From the NCBI GenBank assembly GCA_035319145.1, contig DATHDH010000223.1, forward strand, positions 1 through 5,556: a stretch of 5,556 nucleotides of DNA. The letters run 5' to 3'. Position numbers and translations under genes: made by a program. Below, one piece after another: positions 1 to 5,556 of the stretch (within the stretch, counting starts at the first letter, position 1; every line of letters begins with the position of its first letter). Source of the DNA: JAAYUK01 sp035319145. Lineage in GTDB: Bacteria > Nitrospirota > Thermodesulfovibrionia > Thermodesulfovibrionales > Dissulfurispiraceae. The notes below the pieces were generated by a model, which saw only the letters and a program-made list of their open reading frames with translations, was not told the DNA's origin and did not search any database.

Positions 1-31
1 ATCGGGTTACCCGCGGCGCCGACTCAGACTA

Positions 32-61
32 GCCCGCTCGCGCGGGCCCTGACAACTCAGG
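32..61 (-). other. Two abutting short hairpins downstream of the nucleotidyltransferase gene
   Basis: Bases 32-37 (GCCCGC) pair perfectly with 42-47 (GCGGGC) around four bases. Bases 48-52 (CCTGA) pair with 57-61 (TCAGG) around another four. Read on the minus strand, the first loop is GCGA, a stable GNRA tetraloop. They lie 41-70 bases past the stop codon of the minus-strand gene. They could protect or end its mRNA, but there is no T-run for an intrinsic terminator. No coding frame with a credible start was found in 1-101. Confidence 0.3.
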
Positions 62-101
62 CACCTCGCTTGAAATCGGATACCCCGCACGGCATTGTGC
101 C

Positions 102-2720
102 CTACATGTTTGCGGGAGCAAAGTGCTTCTTCACAAAGGCAGTTTCATCATCCTTCGTAACAAGATTGCCGCGTATCCTTTCATCAAGGAGCGCCCTGAA
201 GATATCCGAAAAGAGCGGACCCGGCTGCAGCCCGAATTGCTTAAGATCATCTCCTCCGAGCAAAGGCTTGAGGCGGCGGTGACGCAGCAGGAATTCCGAT
301 ATCGCACGTTTGCGTTCCATGTCATCGCATCGCGCCATGGTAAACAGAACGGTTTCGACGGCGTGTTCCGCAAGCAGGTGATATACTTCGGCAGCGTCGT
401 CCGGCCGAAGACTCTGCAGGAGCCTGTCGGAATACCCGAGGCATTTCAGCAGGCGCTCCTTTTGCCGGTCGGTAACGTTCAGGCGCCGCAGCGCCGCCTC
501 ACGTTCGCTTCCAGAAAGACCATGCACGAGCGTCATGCTGTACAGCATGCCCTTGTCGTAGGCATCCCCGAGATAGAGCAAATCGTACCACGTTATTGCG
601 TCATGCACAGCCTGAAGCAGTGCTTCAAGCGCATCGGTGTATGCGATTTTCGGATGGATGACGCGGAACATGTCATAATCGCCGAGCCGCCTGAACGAGC
701 GTAACGGATGGGTTTCATAGCAGATGAGCTGCAGTTCGTCGTAGAGACGCGAACCCGAAAGCTTGTCGAAAATCTTCATCCGTATCGCAAGCTTGATGAG
801 ATTTTCCGTATGTTTCGTCAGGCGGAAACCGAAGCGCTCGGCAAACCGTATTGCACGGAACGTCCGTGTCGGGTCTTCCACAAAACTGAGATTGTGGAGT
901 ACGCGAATAGCCTTCTCTTTCAAGTCCCGCTGGCCGCCGAAGAAGTCGATAAGCATGCCGAACCCCTTCTGGTTCAGCCTCACGGCGAGCGTATTGATCG
1001 TAAAATCGCGGCGGTAGAGGTCTTTCTTGATCGACGACGACTCGACCTTCGGCAAAGCAGCGGGTGATTCGTAGAACTCGGTGCGGGAGGTGGCGACGTC
1101 GAGCTTGAAATCACCTTTTATGACCGCCGCGGTCCCGAATCGCTCGTGTTCCGTCACTTTGGCATCCAGTGTTCTGCCGAGTCGTCTCGCAAACGCAATG
1201 CCGTCTCCCTCCACAACAATATCGAGATCGAGATTCTTCTCGCGCCGCAACATGTCTCGCACGCATCCGCCGACTAGATAGGCTCCATAGCCGAGCTCAT
1301 CAGCGACGGTACCGGCCATCTGGAGAAAGGAGAATACCTCCTGCGGAAGTTCCTCGCGCATTACATTGACGATGTTTCGCGAAAAACCGCCCGGCGCCTC
1401 CTCCGGCGCCCTGCCGGTCTCGACCCTGCTCTTCCGGAGATAATCTTCATAGAGCACACGGAGGATATCCGTGCGCGTAATGGCGCCCTTCACCTTCCCC
1501 TCATCGACGACCGACACGAACCGCTGGTTCCGCTCGATCATCGACTTCTCTATCTCCGGCATGGCGGCGTCAGGGGCGACGGCAAGCGCATCCGTCGTGG
1601 CGAAATCTCCGCAGCGGTTGTTTCCGAGCCCATGAAACAGGGCCTTTTCGACCACCTCCCGTGTCAGTACGCCGAGGTACTCATCTCCCTTCACGACCGG
1701 CAGCGCATTGACGCCGTACTTCGTCATGATGTCTTCTGCATCTTTCATCCTGCTGTCCCACTGAATCGTAACGACAGGGGTCGTCATCACGTCACGGGCG
1801 GTCTTTGCGGGCCGCACGGAACGCTCCAGTGCCGCTGCAAGCTGTTCCTCTATCAACTCGAACGGCATGTCCTTGATGGTTGCGGACGCGGCCCTCGAAT
1901 GACCGCCGCCGCCGAATTCCGCAAGGGCCTGCGCAACATTCAATTCAGGTATACGGCTCCTGCCGATCAGCACCACCTTGTCCGCCATGCCGATCATCAG
2001 CACGACGGCATCGATATCTTCCGCGTCCATGATGCGATGGGCAAGGTGGGCGACGTCGCCGAATCCTTCGGTCGTCCCCTTGCCGATTTTTATCCTGATG
2101 CCCTGGATGACCACCTCACGCAGCGACTGCATCAGTTCGTTCAGGAGCGCGAGCTCTTCCCTGCTCATCTCCTCGCGCAGAAATCGCGAGACGATGTTGA
2201 GGTTCGCGCCGCGCTTCAGCAGATATGCGGCCGCAGTAAGGTCTCTCGGGGTGGTCGAGCTGAACATGAGCGAGCCGGTCTCTTCGTAAATCCCCAGGCA
2301 AAGCATGGTCGCCTCAAGAGGCGACGGCGGGATCTTCTTTTTCTGGAGGATTTCGGCAAAGAGCGTCGAAACAGCCCCCACCGTATCGAGGATCGACAAC
2401 TCGGCGCGGATATCATCGGAGCGGACCGGATGATGATCGTACACATGGACTTTCAAGCGAGGATAGGAAAGAATCTCCTTGAAGGCGCCGATCCGGTCGG
2501 GATGCTTCGTATCGACCACAATGAGCCGCGTCACGTCGGCCAGCCGGATATCTTTCATGCGCTGGATGACGGCAGGGTTGAAGACCTCGAGGAACTCGCG
2601 CACCCGCTTTTCGAGTGAACCCGGAAAGACGATGACCGCCTCAGGATAGAGCTTTTTTGCCGCTATCGCGGACCCGAGCGCGTCAAAGTCGGCATTGAGA
2701 TGGGATGTAATCACATCCAT
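102..2720 (-). CDS. DHH-CBS-CBS-tRNA nucleotidyltransferase fusion (CCA- or A-adding enzyme)
   Basis: Complete 872-residue protein that adds all or part of the CCA end to tRNAs. The N-terminal third is a DHH/DHHA1 phosphoesterase like NrnA or RecJ: NADFDALGS at residues 9-17, VVDTKHPDR at 68-76, DHH at 95-97, and the DHHA1 glycine motif GGGGH at 270-274. Two CBS domains follow at about 307-360 and 368-425; these usually bind adenine nucleotides. The C-terminal half is a class II nucleotidyltransferase: GGCVRD at 484-489, the metal-binding pair D498/D500, RRDFTINTLAV at 570-580, and EDPTRTFRAIRFAERFGF at 615-632. No HD domain is seen. The ATG is favoured because the first DHH motif begins within ten residues of it; no clear Shine-Dalgarno precedes it. 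Known relatives of this architecture include A-adding enzymes that work with a separate CC-adding partner. CCA, A and CC specificity cannot be told apart by eye. It is divergent from the glutamate synthase genes and probably unrelated to them. Confidence 0.93.
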   Translation of the reverse strand: MDVITSHLNADFDALGSAIAAKKLYPEAVIVFPGSLEKRVREFLEVFNPAVIQRMKDIRLADVTRLIVVDTKHPDRIGAFKEILSYPRLKVHVYDHHPVRSDDIRAELSILDTVGAVSTLFAEILQKKKIPPSPLEATMLCLGIYEETGSLMFSSTTPRDLTAAAYLLKRGANLNIVSRFLREEMSREELALLNELMQSLREVVIQGIRIKIGKGTTEGFGDVAHLAHRIMDAEDIDAVVLMIGMADKVVLIGRSRIPELNVAQALAEFGGGGHSRAASATIKDMPFELIEEQLAAALERSVRPAKTARDVMTTPVVTIQWDSRMKDAEDIMTKYGVNALPVVKGDEYLGVLTREVVEKALFHGLGNNRCGDFATTDALAVAPDAAMPEIEKSMIERNQRFVSVVDEGKVKGAITRTDILRVLYEDYLRKSRVETGRAPEEAPGGFSRNIVNVMREELPQEVFSFLQMAGTVADELGYGAYLVGGCVRDMLRREKNLDLDIVVEGDGIAFARRLGRTLDAKVTEHERFGTAAVIKGDFKLDVATSRTEFYESPAALPKVESSSIKKDLYRRDFTINTLAVRLNQKGFGMLIDFFGGQRDLKEKAIRVLHNLSFVEDPTRTFRAIRFAERFGFRLTKHTENLIKLAIRMKIFDKLSGSRLYDELQLICYETHPLRSFRRLGDYDMFRVIHPKIAYTDALEALLQAVHDAITWYDLLYLGDAYDKGMLYSMTLVHGLSGSEREAALRRLNVTDRQKERLLKCLGYSDRLLQSLRPDDAAEVYHLLAEHAVETVLFTMARCDDMERKRAISEFLLRHRRLKPLLGGDDLKQFGLQPGPLFSDIFRALLDERIRGNLVTKDDETAFVKKHFAPANM

Positions 2721-2890
2721 GCGAATAGAATACCATATGCCTCGGCAGCCTACTGCGCCTGCGTGCCGTCTGCTCTCTTTCCTGCCGGACCAGCCTTGCT
2801 TTGTGTTTCACCTCTTTTTCCGTGACAAATACGGGTTTATTCCCGCCGCGGCGAGTTGCCCTATATCGCCTGTCGTCGTTAAGCCCCTTA
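2721..2890. other. Divergent intergenic region, left part, no gene seen
   Basis: With the leader to 3040 this makes 320 bases between the divergent genes. No coding sequence with a plausible ribosome binding site was found here. On the minus strand a weak TATTCT (2732-2727) lies 6 bases before the nucleotidyltransferase ATG with no good -35, so that gene's promoter is not identified; the lack of a Shine-Dalgarno leaves a very short or absent leader possible. On either strand there is a 10-base perfect palindrome, CGCCGCGGCG at 2844-2853, and an overlapping stem GGCGA (2850-2854)/TCGCC (2866-2870). Confidence 0.5.
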
Positions 2891-2901
2891 TTGACAAAGG
2901 G
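2885..2901. promoter_or_regulatory. Inverted repeat enclosing the -35 box (possible operator)
   Basis: CCCTT at 2885-2889 and AAGGG at 2897-2901 form a perfect 5-base inverted repeat around a 7-base centre that contains the whole -35 hexamer TTGACA. The flanks extend it imperfectly (AAG at 2881-2883 against TTT at 2903-2905). A protein bound here would block the -35 box. The run TTTT after the right arm also allows reading it as a weak terminator for transcription entering from the left. Five-base arms are short, so chance is a real alternative. Confidence 0.3.
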
Positions 2902-2920
2902 TTTTAGCTATTTTTATATT
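2891..2920 (+). promoter_or_regulatory. Predicted sigma70 promoter of the glutamate synthase operon
   Basis: A consensus -35 TTGACA at 2891-2896 is followed by an 18-base spacer and TATATT at 2915-2920, a five-of-six match to TATAAT. Reading the -10 as TTATAT at 2914-2919 gives a 17-base spacer. The surrounding DNA is strongly AT-rich, in contrast to the GC-rich genes on either side. The start of transcription would fall near 2927, leaving a leader of about 114 nt before the ATG at 3041. No sigma54-type GG-N10-GC element was found in the part of the leader examined. Confidence 0.72.
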
Positions 2921-2928
2921 AAATATCA

Positions 2929-2956
2929 CGGTTTTGAGTTGTATACGTCAAAACTG
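2929..2956 (+). promoter_or_regulatory. Hairpin at the 5' end of the glutamate synthase leader RNA
   Basis: GTTTTGA at 2931-2937 pairs perfectly with TCAAAAC at 2948-2954, with a 10-base loop. One G-U pair (2930/2955) and one C-G pair (2929/2956) extend the stem to nine. It starts within a few bases of the predicted transcription start and ends one base before the terminator stem. As DNA it could instead be an operator just downstream of the promoter. Its right arm overlaps a small alternative hairpin, CTGA-GCG-TCAG (2954-2964), which would invade the base of the terminator stem. Confidence 0.5.
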
Positions 2957-2957
2957 A

Positions 2958-2997
2958 GCGTCAGGCACCCGGAGAACACGGTGTCGACGCTTTTTTT
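2958..2997 (+). terminator. Intrinsic terminator inside the leader of the glutamate synthase operon (attenuator candidate)
   Basis: GCGTC at 2958-2962 pairs with GACGC at 2986-2990. After a single bulged A at 2963, GGCACC (2964-2969) pairs with GGTGTC (2980-2985), including one G-U. The loop is the 10 bases 2970-2979. Seven T's (2991-2997) follow the stem directly. This is a textbook Rho-independent terminator of 11 base pairs, on the same strand as the operon, about 70 nt after the predicted start and 44 bases before the start codon. No gene lies upstream on this strand for it to end, so it most likely controls read-through into the operon or ends a short leader RNA. Confidence 0.75.
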
Positions 2998-3027
2998 ACC
3001 TCGTAATGCAGGGCATCTCAGAGAGCA

Positions 3028-3034
3028 AGAGGGT
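3028..3034 (+). promoter_or_regulatory. Ribosome binding site that sets the amidotransferase start
   Basis: AGAGGGT, a near match to AGGAGGT, lies 6 bases before the ATG at 3041. It supports starting the protein there, with Cys as residue 2, rather than at an upstream codon in the same open frame. It sits 30 bases after the terminator's T-run, so it is present only in read-through transcripts. Confidence 0.7.
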
Positions 3035-3040
3035 AACAGC

Positions 3041-4153
3041 ATGTGCAGACTGGCAGCTATCACGTCCAATGACTATTTCTCGCCGATGGAGAATATCGTA
3101 GCGCTTGAGACCATGAAAGAGGGCCACGACGGGTCCGGTCTCGGCTTGACGCTCAAGGACCTCGGCGGCGAGTTCGAGGGGCTCAAGAATTACCCCATCC
3201 TGTCCGGCATCGGGTCGAAAAAAGGCATGGCCATGCTCGACAGTTACATGAAACAGAAAGGCTTCCGGCTGGCACACAACTGGTCGCCGAAGCTGAAGCC
3301 CATAAAGGGCATAAACGCGCGCGAATGCTATTTTGCCCGCGCGTATGACCTCCCGCGCAGCTTTGCAGGAAAGAACCGCATCGATTGGGAAGACCTGCTC
3401 ATGACAACGCGCCTGGAGCTTCGCCAGATGGGTGAGCCGGACCAGTCGCTCTTTGTCTTCTCGTTTTATCCCGATATTCTGACCCTGAAGGAGGTCGGCG
3501 ATCCGCTTGAGGTCGGCGAATTCTTCGGCCTCGATCACGGGAACATCTCCTCCAGGGTTTGTCTGGCACAGGGCCGCCAGAACACCAACTATGCGATATA
3601 TCTGTACGCGTGCCATCCGTTCTTCATCCAGGGATACAGCTCGATGACGAACGGTGAAAATACGGCGTTCGTGCCGATCCGAGAATACCTGATGAGCCGC
3701 GGCTTCCCCGGCTACATCGGTTACAACAGCGACAGCGAGGTTTTCACGCACATTCTCCACTACACAGTGCGTCGGCTCGGCTTGCCGCTGCGGTACTACA
3801 AGGACGTCATCACCCCTCTGATGAAGGAATCGGAGCTCGAAAAACGCTCCGACAAGGATGCGCTGCGCCTCATGCGCCAGTCGCTCCGCCCACTCTGCAT
3901 CGACGGCCCGAACTGCGTCATCGGCTTCACGCCTGACGGCACCTGCTTCATGGTGCAGGACGCAAAGAAGCTGCGCCCCGGCGTCGTAGGCGGCGTCAAG
4001 GGCAAATATGCGTTGATGTCGGAAGAATGCGGAGTAGACAGCGCGGTCCCGAAACGGGATCGGACAAAGGATATCTTCCCAATGAAGTACGATTTTGTTG
4101 CGATTTCGCCGCGAGCACAGGAGGTTACGGTATGGAACCAGCTGCAGGGGTAA
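3041..4153 (+). CDS. Class II glutamine amidotransferase subunit of a split glutamate synthase (GltB N-terminal-domain type)
   Basis: Complete 370-residue Ntn-type glutaminase domain, predicted to hydrolyse glutamine and pass ammonia to the synthase subunit encoded next. The start at 3041 is chosen because it gives MCRLAA, so Cys2 becomes the N-terminal nucleophile once Met is removed, and because AGAGGGT lies 6 bases upstream. The frame stays open back to 2801, but that stretch contains the promoter and terminator and would bury the catalytic Cys. Other class II landmarks are GRQNTN at 178-183 (R179, equivalent to the arginine of the family's RFSTNT motif), HPF at 192-194, NGEN at 204-207 (oxyanion-hole Asn and Gly) and NSDSE at 229-233 (D231). 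In most bacteria this domain is the N-terminus of the roughly 1,500-residue GltB; here it is a separate chain. The gene overlaps the next by 22 bases, implying coupled translation. A related role, such as the amidotransferase of an N-methylglutamate-synthase-like complex, cannot be excluded. Confidence 0.88.
   Translation: MCRLAAITSNDYFSPMENIVALETMKEGHDGSGLGLTLKDLGGEFEGLKNYPILSGIGSKKGMAMLDSYMKQKGFRLAHNWSPKLKPIKGINARECYFARAYDLPRSFAGKNRIDWEDLLMTTRLELRQMGEPDQSLFVFSFYPDILTLKEVGDPLEVGEFFGLDHGNISSRVCLAQGRQNTNYAIYLYACHPFFIQGYSSMTNGENTAFVPIREYLMSRGFPGYIGYNSDSEVFTHILHYTVRRLGLPLRYYKDVITPLMKESELEKRSDKDALRLMRQSLRPLCIDGPNCVIGFTPDGTCFMVQDAKKLRPGVVGGVKGKYALMSEECGVDSAVPKRDRTKDIFPMKYDFVAISPRAQEVTVWNQLQG
4119..4125 (+). 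promoter_or_regulatory. Consensus ribosome binding site within the end of the amidotransferase gene
   Basis: AGGAGGT, a perfect Shine-Dalgarno, lies 6 bases before the ATG at 4132 and inside the coding sequence of the previous gene. It fixes the start of the ferredoxin-FMN subunit and explains the 22-base overlap. The two subunits are probably made in coupled amounts from one mRNA. Confidence 0.85.
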
Positions 4154-5556
4154 CCCTCGACAATAATCATAAGCTCTCGCTCAAGGAGCTTCCCTATATC
4201 ATCCGCTGGCGGGACGACCGCTGCAAGCGGTGCGGACGATGCACGGCGGTCTGTCCGGTAAAGGCAATCGAACCGTCGGTACGCGTTCAGCGCGTCACCT
4301 TTTCTGAAGGGCCGATTCCGAAGCCCGGCTCCCAGCGCCGCGTCGTTCACGTCGTTGAGCAGGTGGTCGATCCGGAGCGCAATTGCGTCGGATGCGCCTC
4401 GTGCGCGCTCGTCTGCCCGAATGAGGCGATTGAGCCGGAACTGAATCCGCAGAACAAGATTCTTCATTACAAGAACAAGGGCGGAGACGCCTACAAACGC
4501 GGCGGCCGCAGAAACGATCCGAGCCTCTCGGTGCTCGACCGCCTGAAGTTCACGAGGATCTCGATGCTCACCGACCCGGCGCTCGACGCGGGCCGTCACG
4601 AGTTCCGCGTGCGCAGCCTGCTCGGCAGAATACTTCCGCCCGAAGAACTGCCGCTCAAATCGGTTGGCGGAAAGCTGATCGTCGATTCTCCGTCCGACAA
4701 GTTCATCCCGCCGGTCAGGGAGATATTCCCGATCATGATCGGGTCGATGTCGGTCGGCGCACTCTCGCCGCCGATGTGGGAAGGTCTTGCAATGGGTGTT
4801 GCATATCTGAACGAGGTTGAGGGCATCCCAGTCGTCATGGCCTCGGGCGAAGGAGGCATGCCGCCGCGCCTGCTCCGTTCGCGATATCTGAAGTATTTCA
4901 TCATCCAGATTGCGTCCGGCTATTTCGGATGGGACGAAATCGTCCGTGCGCTTCCGCATATGGTCGAAGACCCTGCGGCAATCGAGATCAAGTACGGCCA
5001 GGGCGCAAAGCCGGGCGACGGCGGCTTGCTCATGGCCCAGAAGGTGCTGAAGCTTATTTCCGGGATCCGCGGCGTTCCGCAGTTCGTCGACCTTGCATCG
5101 CCGCCGACCCATCAGACCAAATACTCTATTGAAGAAGCGGTCGCCAAGATGATCCAGTCAATGTCCATGGCATGGGGCTTCCGCGTGCCGGTCTATCCGA
5201 AGATATCAGGTACCAAGACGGCCCGCGCAGTTCTGAACAATCTTGCCCGCAACCCGTTTGCCGCAGCGCTCAGCATCGACGGCGAAGACGGCGGCACCGG
5301 AGCGGCGTATAACGTATCGATGGACAAGATGGGCCACCCGATTGCGTCGAACCTGCGCGAGTGTTATCTCGACCTCGTCAGGCAGGGCAAGCAGAACGAA
5401 CTGCCGCTTATCGCGGCAGGCGGCGTCGGCAAACGCGGGAATCTCGCGGCCAACGCGGCGGCGCTCATCATGCTTGGCGCATCGGTCGTCTCGATCGGCA
5501 AATACATCATGCAGGCCTCGGCGGACTGTTTCGGCGACGAATACAACCGCTGCAAC
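4132..5556 (+). CDS. Ferredoxin-domain FMN-binding glutamate synthase subunit (archaeal-type GOGAT central domain), 3' end missing
   Basis: Open for 475 codons with no stop before the window ends. The N-terminus has two [4Fe-4S] motifs: CKRCGRCTAVCP at 31-42 and CVGCASCALVCP at 85-96. From about residue 160 it is a glutamate synthase TIM barrel that binds FMN and makes glutamate from 2-oxoglutarate and ammonia. Landmarks are MSVGALS at 206-212, GEGG at 239-242, KYGQGAKPGDGG at 287-298, SPPTHQTKYSIEE at 323-335, EDGGTGA at 385-391 and AAGGVGKRGN at 428-437. C466 and C474 probably open the cysteine cluster that binds the [3Fe-4S] centre; the rest lies beyond the edge. The barrel's SPPTHQTKYSIEE departs from the E. 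coli GltB form SPPPHHDIYSIED; from memory, this variant recurs in stand-alone ferredoxin-containing homologues. Translation should start at 4132, inside the previous gene, from an ideal ribosome binding site. Expected partners downstream are a GXGXG subunit and an FAD/NAD(P)H oxidoreductase. A glutamate-synthase-like enzyme for another amine remains possible. Confidence 0.92.
   Translation, partial: MEPAAGVTLDNNHKLSLKELPYIIRWRDDRCKRCGRCTAVCPVKAIEPSVRVQRVTFSEGPIPKPGSQRRVVHVVEQVVDPERNCVGCASCALVCPNEAIEPELNPQNKILHYKNKGGDAYKRGGRRNDPSLSVLDRLKFTRISMLTDPALDAGRHEFRVRSLLGRILPPEELPLKSVGGKLIVDSPSDKFIPPVREIFPIMIGSMSVGALSPPMWEGLAMGVAYLNEVEGIPVVMASGEGGMPPRLLRSRYLKYFIIQIASGYFGWDEIVRALPHMVEDPAAIEIKYGQGAKPGDGGLLMAQKVLKLISGIRGVPQFVDLASPPTHQTKYSIEEAVAKMIQSMSMAWGFRVPVYPKISGTKTARAVLNNLARNPFAAALSIDGEDGGTGAAYNVSMDKMGHPIASNLRECYLDLVRQGKQNELPLIAAGGVGKRGNLAANAAALIMLGASVVSIGKYIMQASADCFGDEYNRCN

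Noticed and set aside
1..101. A tRNA or other known structural RNA, or the start of a next minus-strand gene
   Set aside because: No T-arm, CCA end or cloverleaf can be drawn, and minus-strand start codons lead to frames of only 12-27 codons before a stop.
1632..2618. Open frame of 328 codons on the plus strand inside the nucleotidyltransferase gene
   Set aside because: It is antisense to the DHH and CBS motifs and its translation is His/Arg-rich without domain features; it is a shadow of the real gene.
2934..2957. Tiny leader-peptide reading frame (TTG start, seven codons then TGA, containing one Gln and one Asn codon)
   Set aside because: No Shine-Dalgarno, a weak start codon and no run of regulatory codons, so ribosome-mediated attenuation is not supported.
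2927..2997. glnA-type glutamine riboswitch or ANTAR two-hexaloop element
   Set aside because: Neither the conserved glnA core bases nor paired hexanucleotide loops with A at position 1 and G at position 4 could be found; both visible loops are 10 bases.
2801..3040. An 80-residue N-terminal extension of the amidotransferase, starting with GTG/ATG-type codons near 2801
   Set aside because: It would overlap the promoter and the terminator, bury the catalytic N-terminal Cys, and has no ribosome binding site; the start at 3041 has both a site and the correct Met-Cys beginning.
2996..3760. Open frame of 254 codons on the minus strand opposite the amidotransferase
   Set aside because: No recognisable family, no ribosome binding site noted, and the opposite strand is convincingly coding.
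3796..5112. Long open frame (438 codons) on the minus strand opposite the glutamate synthase genes
   Set aside because: The plus strand there encodes clear motifs of two known families. The minus-strand product is Arg/Asp/Ala-rich with no recognisable domain, as expected for the complement of GC-rich codons.

Overview
The window is from a bacterium with a moderately GC-rich chromosome. It holds one complete minus-strand gene, one complete plus-strand gene, and the first 475 codons of a third gene that runs off the right edge. No mobile element, tRNA, rRNA, CRISPR array or prophage signal is visible. Two traits narrow the lineage without fixing it: a tRNA nucleotidyltransferase carrying N-terminal DHH and CBS domains, and a glutamate synthase split into stand-alone subunits with a built-in ferredoxin domain. 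Both are known from Desulfobacterota/Desulfuromonadota, Nitrospirota and some uncultured phyla. That assignment is an inference from memory of the families, not a computed placement.

Left part (1-2720). Bases 1-101 are non-coding and contain short hairpins just downstream of the minus-strand gene. The gene at 2720-102 encodes an 872-residue protein laid out as DHH/DHHA1 phosphoesterase, two CBS domains, and a class II CCA/A-adding tRNA nucleotidyltransferase. It acts in tRNA 3'-end maturation and possibly small-RNA turnover.

Middle (2721-3040). This is a divergent intergenic region of 320 bases. It carries a strong sigma70-type promoter facing right (TTGACA, 18-base spacer, TATATT). The predicted 5' leader is about 114 nt. 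In it lie a 5' hairpin and then a very good intrinsic terminator (11 base pairs with a single bulge, then seven T's), ending about 44 bases before the first start codon of the glutamate synthase operon. This promoter, hairpin, terminator, gene arrangement is what a transcription-attenuation leader or riboswitch looks like. It is the most interesting item in the window.

Right part (3041-5556). Two tightly coupled genes: a 370-residue class II glutamine amidotransferase (predicted to release ammonia from glutamine), then a protein with a two-cluster ferredoxin domain and an FMN-binding glutamate synthase domain (predicted to use that ammonia to convert 2-oxoglutarate to glutamate). They overlap by 22 bases, and a perfect AGGAGGT lies inside the end of the first gene. 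Together they look like a split, archaeal-type GOGAT. The GXGXG-domain and pyridine-nucleotide oxidoreductase subunits would be expected to the right of the window.
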